63,625 nt of DNA from Rhodobacterales bacterium 52_120_T64 (GTDB taxonomy: Bacteria > Pseudomonadota > Alphaproteobacteria > Rhodobacterales > Rhodobacteraceae), in contig MABA01000001.1 in the NCBI GenBank assembly GCA_002162875.1, forward strand, positions 1 to 63,625, written 5' to 3'. Numbering within the stretch: the first letter of the stretch is position 1; each line of letters begins with the position of its first letter. The position numbers were made by a program, and so were the translations under genes. The notes beneath the pieces are model-generated. The model searched no databases. It was not told the origin of the DNA and saw only the letters and a list, made by a program, of their open reading frames with translations. Below are positions 28,198 to 37,461 of this stretch, one piece after another.

Positions 28198-28623
28198 TGA
28201 AAATGCCCTTTACGAGTTGGAGCCCGATTGTCGGGTCTCGTACTGCGCAAAGCCCTGAAAGCGAGTCAGGGCGGAACCTATTAGTGTTCCTTGTCTACAC
28301 ACATGCGTCCTGTACCAGTAAAGTCCAGTCCGAATACAGATTGTGGGAGTTTTAAGTTGCGTTACCCGAGAAGCTAGCTTTTCCAGTTTGGGGAAAACTG
28401 TCACTATGGGCGGATTGCGGACCTTAGCCGCGAGTGCGAAGGTAGCACTTGCAGGTTCAGCAAAGTCGCCGTTCACTTGGATTGCACCGATGCCATAGCC
28501 GTCGCTACTGTTTAGTTATATACTGAGTTGATCGCACCAGTTTAACGGACACCAGGAATTTGCGTTTATTTCAATCATTGGCAGTTTAATTCCTGATTTA
28601 ACCAATCATCCCAGTTCAACGGG
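28198..28623. other. Intergenic region upstream of the recombinase trio
   Basis: The 426 bases contain only a minus-strand open frame (28210-28476, 88 codons) without recognisable family or ribosome site. The trio's promoter must lie here. No clear attachment-site repeat was found. Confidence 0.5.
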
Positions 28624-29280
28624 TCAGCTTTTGCCACCGCTGAATTCGTTGAAATAGAAATAGTTGATGCCTTCAGGAATGTGGGTGCCGGTGGCGTTTT
28701 CGACCATTTCGGCCGCTAGCAGTTCAACATCTACGCCTCTGTACTTCCGTAAGCCACCAATGAATAACGGGCCAATCGCCTTGAACAGATGTATTCCAAG
28801 CGCCTCAAGCGGTCGCCTTTCAGTTCGGTTTCCTAACAAAAAACTGGGACGATAAATATTGAAGGTAGGAAAATCGAGCGCCGTAATGGCCTTCTCCAAG
28901 GTACCCTTAGTGTGCAAATAGAAATTATTAGATTCAGCATTGGCCCCGACCGATGAAACAAGACTGAGTGTTGTGGCTCCAGCTTCACGAGCTTTCTTGG
29001 CTACGGCTATGCAGTATTCAAAGTCAACTTTCCAGAATGCATCTTTGCTGCCAGCCTTCTTCATGGTTGTCCCAAGACAGATATAGACATGGTCGCACGG
29101 AGGTAGACTTCCACCGGCGACCAAATCATCAAAATCTGTTTCCATCCACTTGGTGTTTTCGGAAAGGTCTGGGATGGGCCGCCTTGCCAATACGATTACC
29201 GGATCGCCCTTCGCCTCTAACGCCTTAATAAGTTTTGCCCCGACCAACCCTGTAGCTCCCGCAATTATTGATTTTTTCAT
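28624..29280 (-). CDS. NAD(P)-binding epimerase/oxidoreductase (HTATIP2-like)
   Basis: A 218-residue short atypical SDR beginning MKKSIIAGATGLVGAKLIKAL with the GATGLVG nucleotide motif. It then has ICLGTTMKKAGSK and YLHTKGTLEKAI, which is the YxxxK position of the family, and IYRPSFLLG. This fits the TIP30/HTATIP2-like group, whose bacterial members lack assigned substrates. The ATG at 29280 follows AGAGAGAA, and a 37-codon in-frame extension upstream was rejected. It appears to be a single-gene unit. Confidence 0.85.
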   Translation of the reverse strand: MKKSIIAGATGLVGAKLIKALEAKGDPVIVLARRPIPDLSENTKWMETDFDDLVAGGSLPPCDHVYICLGTTMKKAGSKDAFWKVDFEYCIAVAKKAREAGATTLSLVSSVGANAESNNFYLHTKGTLEKAITALDFPTFNIYRPSFLLGNRTERRPLEALGIHLFKAIGPLFIGGLRKYRGVDVELLAAEMVENATGTHIPEGINYFYFNEFSGGKS

Positions 29281-29663
29281 TTCTCTCTTTTCTGACAAGA
29301 CTGATCTAATGAAGCACAAATCATCATTGAACAATGGAGGAAACATTACAATGCAAAGGGGCCACACAGAGCGTTGGGCTAAACGATGCACATCAATCTT
29401 ATGTAGAGACCTACGCGAAGGCGATAGTCGGAAAGCTTGCGGCCATTCAACATGAATGTTGAATGCGACAACTAAGGATCAGGTTTGTAGTTGCGCTTGG
29501 AACAAATCGTAGTTGCAATTATAAATTCGGAACACAGCGGATTTGGAAGATCCGTCTGCAAGCCACTTGGTGGATGGTATGGGCGTTTTTACTGAAGTTG
29601 TGCGCGAATTTTCTTGAGGTTAAGAGAATGAATTTATGAAACAACGCGTAAGGAGGGATTAAA
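29281..29663. other. Gene-free stretch
   Basis: The 383 bases between two divergent genes hold no convincing open frame. Promoters for both neighbours are expected here. Confidence 0.5.
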
Positions 29664-29987
29664 GTGGATAAAGATATCAGGGCGTATTTAGGCAGACTGC
29701 CTGTCAAAGATCTCCCGGTAACCTACGGCCAGCTTGCACGCGCAATGGGGCTTAACACGCCGGGTTCTATCGCGAAAGTCGCGCAAGCCCTTGAGAAAAC
29801 CATGATCGAGGATGCCCGGGCTGGGGCGCCCTTCGTCGCTGCGCTTGTAATCAGCAAAGCGAGCGGCATTATCCCGGCCAGAGGGTTTTTCGAGCAAGCC
29901 CTTATAGTCGGACGCGGAGCGCAAGCTGGCGAAGATGACGAGACTTTTTACAAGCGCGAATTCGACGCAGCCATCGCAGCTTTGTAA
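29664..29987 (+). CDS. Small conserved-looking protein with methyltransferase-like (ATL/MGMT) helix pattern
   Basis: A 107-residue product from GTG 29664, preceded by a strong AAGGAGGG. The middle part LPVTYGQLARAMGL...KVAQALEKTM echoes the winged-helix DNA-binding segment of O6-alkylguanine transferases and ATL proteins (VTYGQLA...). The catalytic PCHR is absent, because the corresponding region reads APFVAALVISKASGIIPARGFF in pieces. The similarity is weak and may only mean a helix-turn-helix. Function unknown. Confidence 0.65.
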   Translation: MDKDIRAYLGRLPVKDLPVTYGQLARAMGLNTPGSIAKVAQALEKTMIEDARAGAPFVAALVISKASGIIPARGFFEQALIVGRGAQAGEDDETFYKREFDAAIAAL

Positions 29988-30304
29988 TTCCGATTTTTTA
30001 ATTTGACATAGCCAACAGCTAGGGTCTCATCGCTGCATTTGTGATGTTAATCGTCATTTGAACCCGGAAGAGCTAATCCCGACCTTGGGACAGTACCGGC
30101 TGGACCCCGTCGGTGATTTTGATATCCCTTGTGACGCGGCAAGGCGCTCAATCTGACGGGTAGAAGTGATCCCGCTAAAGCTAGGGTTATTCCCCCATGA
30201 CGTGCGACTGGAACTTACATTTTCCCCGACACTGGACGATGCCGGATTCAACCAAATTGATCGAAAAACTTGGGGTTTCTATCTCACACGACAATGGTGG
30301 TGAT
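29988..30304. other. Gene-free stretch
   Basis: The 317 bases between the small protein and the converging thpR gene show several short frames that break often. The area may contain gene remains, but none is recognisable. Confidence 0.45.
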
Positions 30305-30847
30305 CTACGTCATGATGTATTGGGCCAATTCATCGTGGACCGCTCCCTTGTGACCAAGTGTCGATCGAAACAAAGAAAAACTCTCTACCTTGAACGAAAC
30401 GGGCCCAAAATTCGCATATCCAGCCATAAAACCTCTCAAACGATCGATATCCGCTTTCGACAATCGGCGCCCGAACCTCGCTATTGTCACATGCGGCCTA
30501 AACCGTTTTCTGTCCAAATGCACACCAGCGCTGCGCAGTACCCCAATAACTTTCTCCTGCAGGCGATCAAGTTCTTCATTCTTTTCAATCCCGACATAGA
30601 GGATACTTGGTGCCTTGCCCCCAAAAGTATCCAGTCCCTGGAGTTTAACTTCGAACTTTGGCACCTCAAGCTGCTGAAGAGCGAAATGAGCTTCTTCGAT
30701 CAATTCATCAGGTTGTTCATCCATAAATACAAGTGTCAGATGGAACTGTTCAGGACTGACCGGTTTTCCAACCCTTAAAACGCTCTGAAGTTCAGCTAAT
30801 GCGTCCTTTAAGAACTCGGGAACATTTATAGCTATGAAGGCCCGCAT
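30305..30847 (-). CDS. thpR: RNA 2',3'-cyclic phosphodiesterase (LigT family)
   Basis: The 180-residue product has the two HxT motifs of the 2H phosphoesterases, His36-Leu-Thr38 and His119-Val-Thr121, and starts MRAFIAINVPE. It hydrolyses 2',3'-cyclic phosphate ends of RNA. The ATG at 30847 is preceded by GGAG, and a longer in-frame extension lacks homology. A long open frame on the opposite strand is a shadow of this gene. Confidence 0.92.
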   Translation of the reverse strand: MRAFIAINVPEFLKDALAELQSVLRVGKPVSPEQFHLTLVFMDEQPDELIEEAHFALQQLEVPKFEVKLQGLDTFGGKAPSILYVGIEKNEELDRLQEKVIGVLRSAGVHLDRKRFRPHVTIARFGRRLSKADIDRLRGFMAGYANFGPVSFKVESFSLFRSTLGHKGAVHDELAQYIMT

Positions 30848-31182
30848 CAATTCTCCATTTGCGCGTTTCACACTCAACGGTTGGCGGGTGTGAGCTCTAC
30901 TGTTCGGATCTTGGCACATATTGCACAGGTTGCAAATTGCCACCTGTGTTCATGCTTAGTGCAATATTCACCGCTCATTTTGGGTGCTCGCAGGTCCAGT
31001 CGTCCCCTTCAGGCGCGGCAATGAGGATAGTATCTTCATACGGACCTACTATCCTGCCTCCAAAAGTCAAACAACTTGGCAATACCTATTTGGCCCCCTT
31101 TTATTCGAAGGCCATTTTATCTGCTTTCACAAAGTCACCAGACGTATTAGGCATCCCTATCTTCGCTATTCTGGGACAAATC
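30848..31182. other. Gene-free stretch between thpR and yaeQ
   Basis: The 335 bases separate two divergent genes. A hairpin TCACAC/GTGTGA with a 14-base loop at 30868-30893 is the only visible structure. No supported coding region. Confidence 0.45.
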
Positions 31183-31730
31183 ATGGCGCAAAAAGCCACC
31201 ATTTATAAAGTTGAACTTTCCGTTTCCGATATGGATCGTCATTATTATGAGACCCATAAACTGACCGTGGCCAAACATCCTTCGGAGACTGATGAACGGT
31301 TAATGGCGCGTATTCTCGCTTTTGCACTGAATGCCCACGAGCAATTGGAAATGACGAAGGGCCTTTCTGCGGATGACGAGCCAGATATTTGGCAGAAAAG
31401 CCTGAGTGGCGAGCTTGAGCTGTGGGTGGCATTGGGACTTCCGGGCGAGAAGATTGTTCGTCAATCCTGTGGCAAAACCATGAGGTAATTGTCTATTGTT
31501 ACGGCGGCAGGACGGCTGAGATGTGGTGGGAGAAGATCAAAAACAGCACAACCCGGTTTGATAACCTTCAGATTATCAATTTTTCCGAGAAAGACACCAG
31601 CGAACTGGCCAAACTGGCAAGTCGCTCGATGAATCTGCAGGTCAATATTCAGGACGGTGATGTGATGGTCAGTGTTGATGATAGCATCGTTTACGTTACC
31701 CCGATCAAATGGAAAAATACTGATCAGTGA
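31183..31730 (+). pseudogene. yaeQ: YaeQ family protein, single-base frameshift
   Basis: YaeQ proteins have about 180 residues, begin M-KATIYK-ELSVSDMDRHYY and have a PD-(D/E)XK-like fold. The first part (ATG 31183) keeps HPSETDERLMARILAFALNA and DEPDIWQK, ending abnormally at 31488. In the neighbouring frame YCYGGRTAEMWWEKIKN and the rest follow to 31730. One A missing from the run AAAA at about 31474 (expected AAAAA, giving Cys-Gly-Lys-Asn-His-Glu) restores the protein. The homopolymer site makes a sequencing error possible. Confidence 0.85.
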
Positions 31731-32620
31731 TCGTCGACCAGCCCACACTGCGCATAAGAGCCCAGAACGTAGAATGCTGCGTAGTTGACCGATGTCCGCT
31801 GTATTGACGGACTTTAGTTGCTCCGTGACGCCCAACTTAATCAGATGTGGCTTGCTACCGACCTCCGGCTCCAGAAACCATCGTCCGGATGGAACAAAGA
31901 CCGATAATGCACTAACATTCAACATGGGCCAGCTAATTGGGGCAGATCACATCTTCGAAATACCGGTGTTAATGCAAATTCAAGCAATCAATGCTCGTGC
32001 AAAAACTTGTTGGAATTTGAACAAAAGTATTCAAAGAGATTTTCTGATGAAAATGGCAAAGTTCGCCTCACCATGCGCCTGTCTACATTATCGCACAGAA
32101 GAAAAACTCCTAGCGGTTTAGCGTTTTGCAGAATTTCAATTATGCAATTTACATAATTATCATGAGGCATCTATTGAGCGTATTCAGGCACCCTGCCTAT
32201 CCCCGACAAATGCCCATGTTCAAATATGGTTCACCAACGACAATTTGCGTAGATCCGCATCTACACGTTCGCATCCAAACTTTGTACAATCTCTTGGCTA
32301 GAGTCCAGGAGCCGGCATTTTGACGGATCAAAACTGTAAAGTTGACGTTGGCACCTTTGCGGCAGCTCATCCAACCAAGAAAAGCTGGTAAACACACGAG
32401 CTGCAGGTGTCTGTAGCTGATGTGTAAAGATCAACTTTACAAAAGCCCAAATAAGCTGCGATTCTGACAACAGCAGGCTTTAGCGCCTATGCTCAAATAG
32501 ACGTCAGCCCGTTAAAGCGGATTGAGCCGGGTCAATAGCCCCATGCCCGCTCTAGACAGCCCGTCAGGATCCCTTAACGCCAAATGGCAAACGTAAGGCT
32601 GATACATTATATCCAGACGG
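31731..32620. other. Long stretch without recognisable genes
   Basis: About 890 bases of A+T-rich sequence precede the manC remnant. Short frames on both strands (for example 31792-32121 plus, 32261-32470 minus) show no family features or ribosome sites. It is probably decayed or insertion-derived DNA at the border of the polysaccharide locus. Confidence 0.5.
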
Positions 32621-32815
32621 AGCGGATTCAAGGTCACCAAAGGCGAGGAGACTATTGTGATTTCCGAAAACCAGTCTACTTATGTTCCGCTTGGCGAAAT
32701 ACACGCGCTGGAGAACCCCGGGAAAGTGCCGCTGGAATTAATCGAAGTACAATCGGGTAGTTATCAAGGCGAAGATGATATTGTCAGGTTTGCGGACAAA
32801 TATGGGCGGGTATGA
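32621..32815 (+). pseudogene. 3' fragment of a second manC gene
   Basis: The last about 60 codons of mannose-1-phosphate guanylyltransferase (cupin end: [39 protein letters not shown], stop 32813-32815). They match the end of the full manC at 46554-47975 almost residue for residue. There is no upstream part, start or ribosome site. DNA identity is clearly below 100 percent with many third-position differences, so this is an old or foreign paralogue and not a recent local copy. Confidence 0.88.
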
Positions 32816-33034
32816 AGGGTTTGAAACTGCCTTGCTAAATTCTTTTCCGTGTCTCAAGGCCATGTTCTGTCTTCTTGATGACCAGTAGAGTGATCAAGTG
32901 CTCGAAACTTTCTGCGGATAAGTCCAAATCGTCTTAGGCTGCAAACGGTTCGCCATTAATCTCTGCAGTAGCATAAAAATTTATCAAGGCAATTTTTAGT
33001 TGGTCTAGACCTTGGGCGCTTGCAAAACGAAAAT

Positions 33035-33331
33035 CTAATCTGCCAGTTTATAAACCCCGGTTTTTCTATCACCCACAGTATCGATAAACTTCCTGTCCCG
33101 AAGGTTTTTCAGCGCACGATAGAACGAAGACTGGGTCGGAGAGTCCAAAATATTGTGATTCAGCAGGCTTCCTGTTCGTGCACCTTGTTGAAATTCTTCA
33201 AGCGACAGAACGGCAAGAATGTTGCGTTCCAGCTTTGTTAGCTCGGTAAGGCCTAACCCATTTTCTAACGAACGAAGTACGGCGATCATTTGTGCATAGC
33301 TATTTAAACTTGAAATATTATAACTCTTCAT
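33035..33331 (-). CDS. Small winged-helix (MarR-like) DNA-binding protein
   Basis: The 98-residue product shows TKLERNILAVLSLEEFQQG followed by TQSSFYRALKNLRDRKFI and the wing DRKTGVYKL, a winged-helix layout like MarR/PadR regulators without a dimerisation region. It may control the polysaccharide locus, as similar small regulators in alphaproteobacterial exopolysaccharide clusters do; this is inference. The ATG at 33331 has little ribosome-site support. Confidence 0.7.
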   Translation of the reverse strand: MKSYNISSLNSYAQMIAVLRSLENGLGLTELTKLERNILAVLSLEEFQQGARTGSLLNHNILDSPTQSSFYRALKNLRDRKFIDTVGDRKTGVYKLAD

Positions 33332-33476
33332 ATTTAACCTCGATTACTCGTGCTGACTTCAGACAAAAATGCTATTTGGAACCATAGGCGCTGATGCCAT
33401 AAAGTCCATAATGGTTTGACCAGCGCCAATCATACGGGCAATTCGTTCGTAACTGGCATATGCGTAACCATCCGAT

Positions 33477-35240
33477 CTACAAGTTACTTCGAATTTGCTC
33501 TAAATTTCTTTTGGCATCTAGAACATCTGGATGGTTGGGATCATCAAACAGAAATTCCAAATTCGTAAATGAGTGAGTGGCCAAGGCCAACGCTTCGTGC
33601 TCTGATCCAAGCGCCGCGCGCACTTTAGCCAAGGTGCTTTTTCTAATGTACAGGTCTGGGGATAATTCACCGTAAAGTGATTGAATTATATCGATAGACT
33701 CCTCAATTAGTGTTTCCGCTTCAGTAAATTTCGCCATCTGGTCAAGCAACAACCCCAATTGGTAGATCGCTTGTGCGTAACGAGGGCTTCGCGGACCCCA
33801 ATATGCTTCGTCAAGTCGTGCGATATCTGCAGCTTCACGCAGGTACGCCTCGGCTGTAGAGAAGTTACCCGCTTTTTTCTCCAGTCCAGAAGATACGATC
33901 AAGCTAACGGCGTAGCTATATGGATTATCTTCCATTTGGGCGCGCCTCACATCTAGCGCTTCGTTGCAGTAGGATGTTGCTTCGTCAAGGCGATCCAGAG
34001 CAATCAACGTATTACAGTAATTGTTGACGGTTTTCATTAGCGCCGGAGCGTCGGGCGGCAAATTGTTGCGGCGAATGCTTAATGCTTCGATGTACAGATC
34101 TTCGGCCTCTTCAAATTGGCCAAGTGCCGCCAATGTCACACCAAGGCTGCTAAGGGCAGCGGCAAGCTCATCGCTATCCGCGCTGTTTTCGTTCCGGACG
34201 ATCCGAGCCTCTTCCCGTTCAAAGTGCGCAGCGCCGTTATAATCACCAATTTTCCACAAGAACGCCCCCGCTCTCGCCATATTGGAAATGGAGGGCGAAA
34301 TTTCCGTAGCCATCCTATAGTTGCTAGCGCCTTCAAGCCATCTAAACTCGGCAACTTGAAGATCCCCTAACTCAATGGCAGCCAGAACTGCTCTGCCGCT
34401 ATATTGCACCGGGTCTTTCTGTGCATCTAACAAAACGTCCTTCCATATTTCTTCAACTTTAGAAGTATCGCCAACTCGCAATGCTACACGCGCCGCTTCA
34501 ATTTTGCGTTTGTCATAAAATTCTTCAAGTTGGGTTAGCGAATTATCCATTTCCAATAGATCTGTGATGAATCTCTCGTAGTCGTTTTCAGGATCAGTTT
34601 TTCGGGTATGTAACTCCTGAATCATATTGCTCAACACAAGTCTGGCTGCTCCATCAGGCTGATCTTTGAAATTTTCCAAAGCCGAAGCCAACACCATATC
34701 AATTTTTTGGCTGCGTTGTTCTTGTGTGTATGGCTGGGCCCCGGACTCCAAAAAAGCCTCTTGCGCTGTCAACATTGGCTCGGATTGACTTATTTCTGGC
34801 TCAGTAACCCGCAATAGCGTCTTGTTGAGATCAAAATAGAAAATCCCTATAACGGCCAAAGTTACAGCAAATGCGCCTGTCATCATTAATGTTGAATTGA
34901 GACGGCTGGGACGTGGGGCGGATGGTTGATTGGCTGGTTTTTCATTGTCTGCCGGGGCATTAGATTTTGGCGCTGGGTGTTGAAGAACGGTTTCCTCGGA
35001 CTGCAGCGCATCCCACCGATTTTCTAATAAACTAAGCCATTCATATCTAAGCGTAGAGCCTGCCTCCAATTCCTTCAGAAAGAAAGAGGCGGCTTTCTCG
35101 ATAGTTTTCCACTTGACGGAAGAGTCATCGGCTAGTATTTGGCGCGATCCCAATGTATTCGGCCATTTCAGCGTCGCTGACGTTCCATGTCGCGGGAAAT
35201 TCACCAGCCTCCAAGGTTGCTGACCTTCGTATGTGAGCAC
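33477..35240 (-). CDS. Membrane-anchored tetratricopeptide repeat protein
   Basis: A 587-residue frame. It has an N-terminal soluble part, a Pro-rich linker, one membrane helix at about 117-134 (MMTGAFAVTLAVIGIFYF), then a long helical region with several TPR units from about residue 330 (ALSSLGVTLAALGQFEEAEDLYIEAL; LGLLLDQMAKFTEAETLIEESI). The C-terminal repeats would lie outside the cytoplasm. The first about 40 codons do not look like protein and overlap the frame at 35125-35328, which may be the true N-terminus after a frameshift. A scaffold role in envelope assembly is conceivable. Confidence 0.75.
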   Translation of the reverse strand: MLTYEGQQPWRLVNFPRHGTSATLKWPNTLGSRQILADDSSVKWKTIEKAASFFLKELEAGSTLRYEWLSLLENRWDALQSEETVLQHPAPKSNAPADNEKPANQPSAPRPSRLNSTLMMTGAFAVTLAVIGIFYFDLNKTLLRVTEPEISQSEPMLTAQEAFLESGAQPYTQEQRSQKIDMVLASALENFKDQPDGAARLVLSNMIQELHTRKTDPENDYERFITDLLEMDNSLTQLEEFYDKRKIEAARVALRVGDTSKVEEIWKDVLLDAQKDPVQYSGRAVLAAIELGDLQVAEFRWLEGASNYRMATEISPSISNMARAGAFLWKIGDYNGAAHFEREEARIVRNENSADSDELAAALSSLGVTLAALGQFEEAEDLYIEALSIRRNNLPPDAPALMKTVNNYCNTLIALDRLDEATSYCNEALDVRRAQMEDNPYSYAVSLIVSSGLEKKAGNFSTAEAYLREAADIARLDEAYWGPRSPRYAQAIYQLGLLLDQMAKFTEAETLIEESIDIIQSLYGELSPDLYIRKSTLAKVRAALGSEHEALALATHSFTNLEFLFDDPNHPDVLDAKRNLEQIRSNL

Positions 35241-35328
35241 CTACTGAAAACCCTCTCCGCCGCATGTAAAGGAATATGTCTGACAGCTGTTTTGCAGCCA
35301 GTTCGGCGGGTATCTTGCTTGGCTTCAT
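35125..35328 (-). CDS. Possible true N-terminal part of the TPR protein (other frame)
   Basis: The 67-residue frame from ATG 35328 with GGAG before it reads MKPSKIPAELAAKQLSDIFL, ending in AEMAEYIGIAPNTSR at 35125. Its end coincides with where the TPR frame becomes protein-like (ILADDSSVKWKTIEKAA). Joining the two gives a smooth sequence, so a one- or two-base indel near 35135-35142 is likely. If not, this is a separate small protein coupled to the TPR gene. Confidence 0.5.
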   Translation of the reverse strand: MKPSKIPAELAAKQLSDIFLYMRRRGFSVGAHIRRSATLEAGEFPATWNVSDAEMAEYIGIAPNTSR

Positions 35329-35695
35329 TTGATGCTCCGTCAATTCACAATACTAGCGGTTTTATACCTTAGCATTTCCGTGCATAAATTTGCAATTTTA
35401 GAAAATGAACACCTTTGAACTCGATAATTCGACTTGCTTTTGCTTACATCAAGCCACAGCAGCGTTTAGCCAAGTCAATAGAGTGGGTGTTTGAGGGTAG
35501 ATTACAAACTTAAAAACGGTTGGATCAAGTGCGTAATTTCACAACTCCGAAGCTTTCAGATTATAGCCGTTCGCGCACGACATAGAGGATAGAAGCCGCT
35601 GAACAACGCCAAATAGCAACGGATCGGGACACCAGTTATGTCAAAACGCAAACCACTTCTCGCGTTCGCGGCGACCAGACGAGGATGTTTGTAAA
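35329..35695. other. Divergent intergenic region
   Basis: The 367 A+T-rich bases between the TPR gene and the MASE1-like gene contain no supported frame. It should carry promoters for both directions. Confidence 0.5.
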
Positions 35696-36292
35696 ATGAG
35701 TATCCTGAAAAGAATACCGACCTGGATTACAAGCCCATTTTTGTTCATGAGCCTAATATACGTTCTCTGGTTTTATATTGTTGTGTCTCTCGAATATCTC
35801 TTTGGTTCTGACTCGGCCGCATTCGCAAGTCTCTTGTATTTACCACATTTCGTCCGCGTGGTCGCGACGTGGTTTTATGGCTACAGAGCATTTTTCGGAT
35901 TGGTTGCTGGAAACATCTTTGGCGTTCTGATCACAACGGGGAGCCTGCCCATAGAATCAAATGAAATGGCGATTATTGTTGTTGGCTGTGGTTCTGTGGT
36001 CGCAGCTTTATGGCTCCTTGATTGGGCTAGATTTCTGAAACCCGCCGAGATAGCCCAAACAGATGTGAATTGGCGGGCACTTGTATTCCTAGGCTTTTTT
36101 GCCTCGCTGTTTAACGCAATCGGATCGGCCCTGATCCAGCTTGATGGTGCGTCATCGAGTGAGAGACTAACCTTTATGCTGCCTATCTTGGTCGGAGATA
36201 CCGGCAGTGTATTAATCGGGCTAATACTACTAATGTTCGGATTTCGGATGGTGCGCAGCACGATGATTGCAAAAGCAGGCGCAGGACAATAA
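35696..36292 (+). CDS. MASE1-like integral membrane protein
   Basis: A 198-residue protein with five or six membrane helices. The stretch LLYLPHFVRVVATWFYGYRAFFGLVAGN resembles the MASE1 sensor domain when taken in pieces (PHFVR, FYGYRA, GNIFG), but no output domain such as GGDEF or kinase follows. The ATG at 35696 is preceded by GAGG. It could be a stand-alone sensor or membrane partner. The role in the polysaccharide locus is unknown. Confidence 0.6.
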   Translation: MSILKRIPTWITSPFLFMSLIYVLWFYIVVSLEYLFGSDSAAFASLLYLPHFVRVVATWFYGYRAFFGLVAGNIFGVLITTGSLPIESNEMAIIVVGCGSVVAALWLLDWARFLKPAEIAQTDVNWRALVFLGFFASLFNAIGSALIQLDGASSSERLTFMLPILVGDTGSVLIGLILLMFGFRMVRSTMIAKAGAGQ

Positions 36293-36446
36293 AAGCGATG
36301 CTGCTCGCGTCTTATGTAAAAAACCACATGGAAGAATTGATGTGTGATTGGTGCGCGGACAATTAAAAGATACGAAGCTATCGCTGGCGTACCAGTCTCG
36401 AAAAAGATAACATTTAGAAAACACACCGCCTCTCACGGACTGAACT

Positions 36447-36842
36447 ATGCTGATAAAACACTGGCTTTCTAACAGACGCCGCAATCATCAAGTGGCGCTG
36501 ATACTTTCTGCAATCCTTGCATCTATCATTGGCTATTTCACTTTAACACCGAGTTCTGCCAATTTTTTTACCGGTAGCGACAAGCTCGGTCATTTGCTTG
36601 GATTTACCGTCCTAATGATCCCGGGCGCTTTTTTATACCGGCACGCTCTCTATTGGTTGTTTCCAAGCGCCATTGCCTTTGGTGGCGCGATAGAACTCAT
36701 TCAACCATACGTGAACCGACAAGCCGAATTAGCAGATTTCGGGGCTGACATAGCCGGCGCTCTTCTTGGGATGCTCATCGGATTGGTCGTTCGATATTTC
36801 TTTCACCTTGGAACTTTGAACACTCCCTCCGACGCTTCTTGA
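36447..36842 (+). CDS. VanZ-like membrane protein
   Basis: The 131-residue protein has four membrane segments and the VanZ-family features DKLGHLLGF near residue 46, a Glu in AIELIQPYV and DFGADIAGALLG. VanZ-like proteins are common in exopolysaccharide and exosortase loci, with no fixed biochemical role. No exosortase or PEP-CTERM protein is visible in this window. Confidence 0.8.
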   Translation: MLIKHWLSNRRRNHQVALILSAILASIIGYFTLTPSSANFFTGSDKLGHLLGFTVLMIPGAFLYRHALYWLFPSAIAFGGAIELIQPYVNRQAELADFGADIAGALLGMLIGLVVRYFFHLGTLNTPSDAS

Positions 36843-37143
36843 TCGGGCGGAAGTTCCGTTCAAAACGGTTGAAGAGTTGTAGGTAAAAACCCTGTGCTGT
36901 TGGTGTCGGCACTCTATTTCACTTTGTTCTTTACGCCAGGTTCGGCTTTCCAAATTCGATTAGCCAATAAGCTATGGCCTAAACGATTCCAATATATGGT
37001 TGGCATCGAAGGTAATCACATTGGCCCGAACAAAATTGCACGTGCCAAAATGTACGGTGCTTTTCTCCACAATGTTAACACTTTCTCAACACAGTAAATC
37101 TAAAAAAATCGCAATGATAACTTTTAGATCCAAAGGGTACGAA
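36843..37143. other. Gene-free stretch
   Basis: About 300 bases with no convincing open frame; the promoter for the exported small protein and the glycosyltransferases is expected here. Confidence 0.45.
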
Positions 37144-37449
37144 ATGAAAAAATCACTTATCGCAACTGTGTCCGCGCTAGTAATTGCCACGCAACTTGGA
37201 ACTCCAGCGCTCGCAAATTTCAAAACGCGCCATTTACTAGAAATCGACGTATTGATTAATAGCGGTGAATGGGTGGAACTGCGCCATTACGTTCAAGCAA
37301 ATCCAGAACTTCTTGAAGGGGCCGACGCTCTCGCTTCGCAGTTAACGAGCTTCATGGAAGACACCAGTGGCCTTCTGGCATTTCTAAGGTTTGATGAATC
37401 GATGCTCCCCGATTTGGGGCAAGTAGATGCTAGTGCTGCAATTTACTAA
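37144..37449 (+). CDS. Small exported protein of unknown function
   Basis: A 101-residue product with a clear signal peptide (MKKSLIATVSALVIATQLG, then an Ala-x-Ala-like PALA cleavage region near residue 25). A mature helical domain of about 75 residues follows, with no cysteines. The start at 37144 was chosen because the signal begins there. It lies 12 bases upstream of a glycosyltransferase, so a periplasmic role in glycan export is possible. Family not recognised. Confidence 0.7.
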   Translation: MKKSLIATVSALVIATQLGTPALANFKTRHLLEIDVLINSGEWVELRHYVQANPELLEGADALASQLTSFMEDTSGLLAFLRFDESMLPDLGQVDASAAIY

Positions 37450-37461
37450 CTGTTCGTAAAA

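Noticed and set aside
30197-30778. Plus-strand frame of 193 codons
   Set aside because: It overlaps thpR on the other strand, where both HxT motifs are present; the plus frame has no recognisable content.
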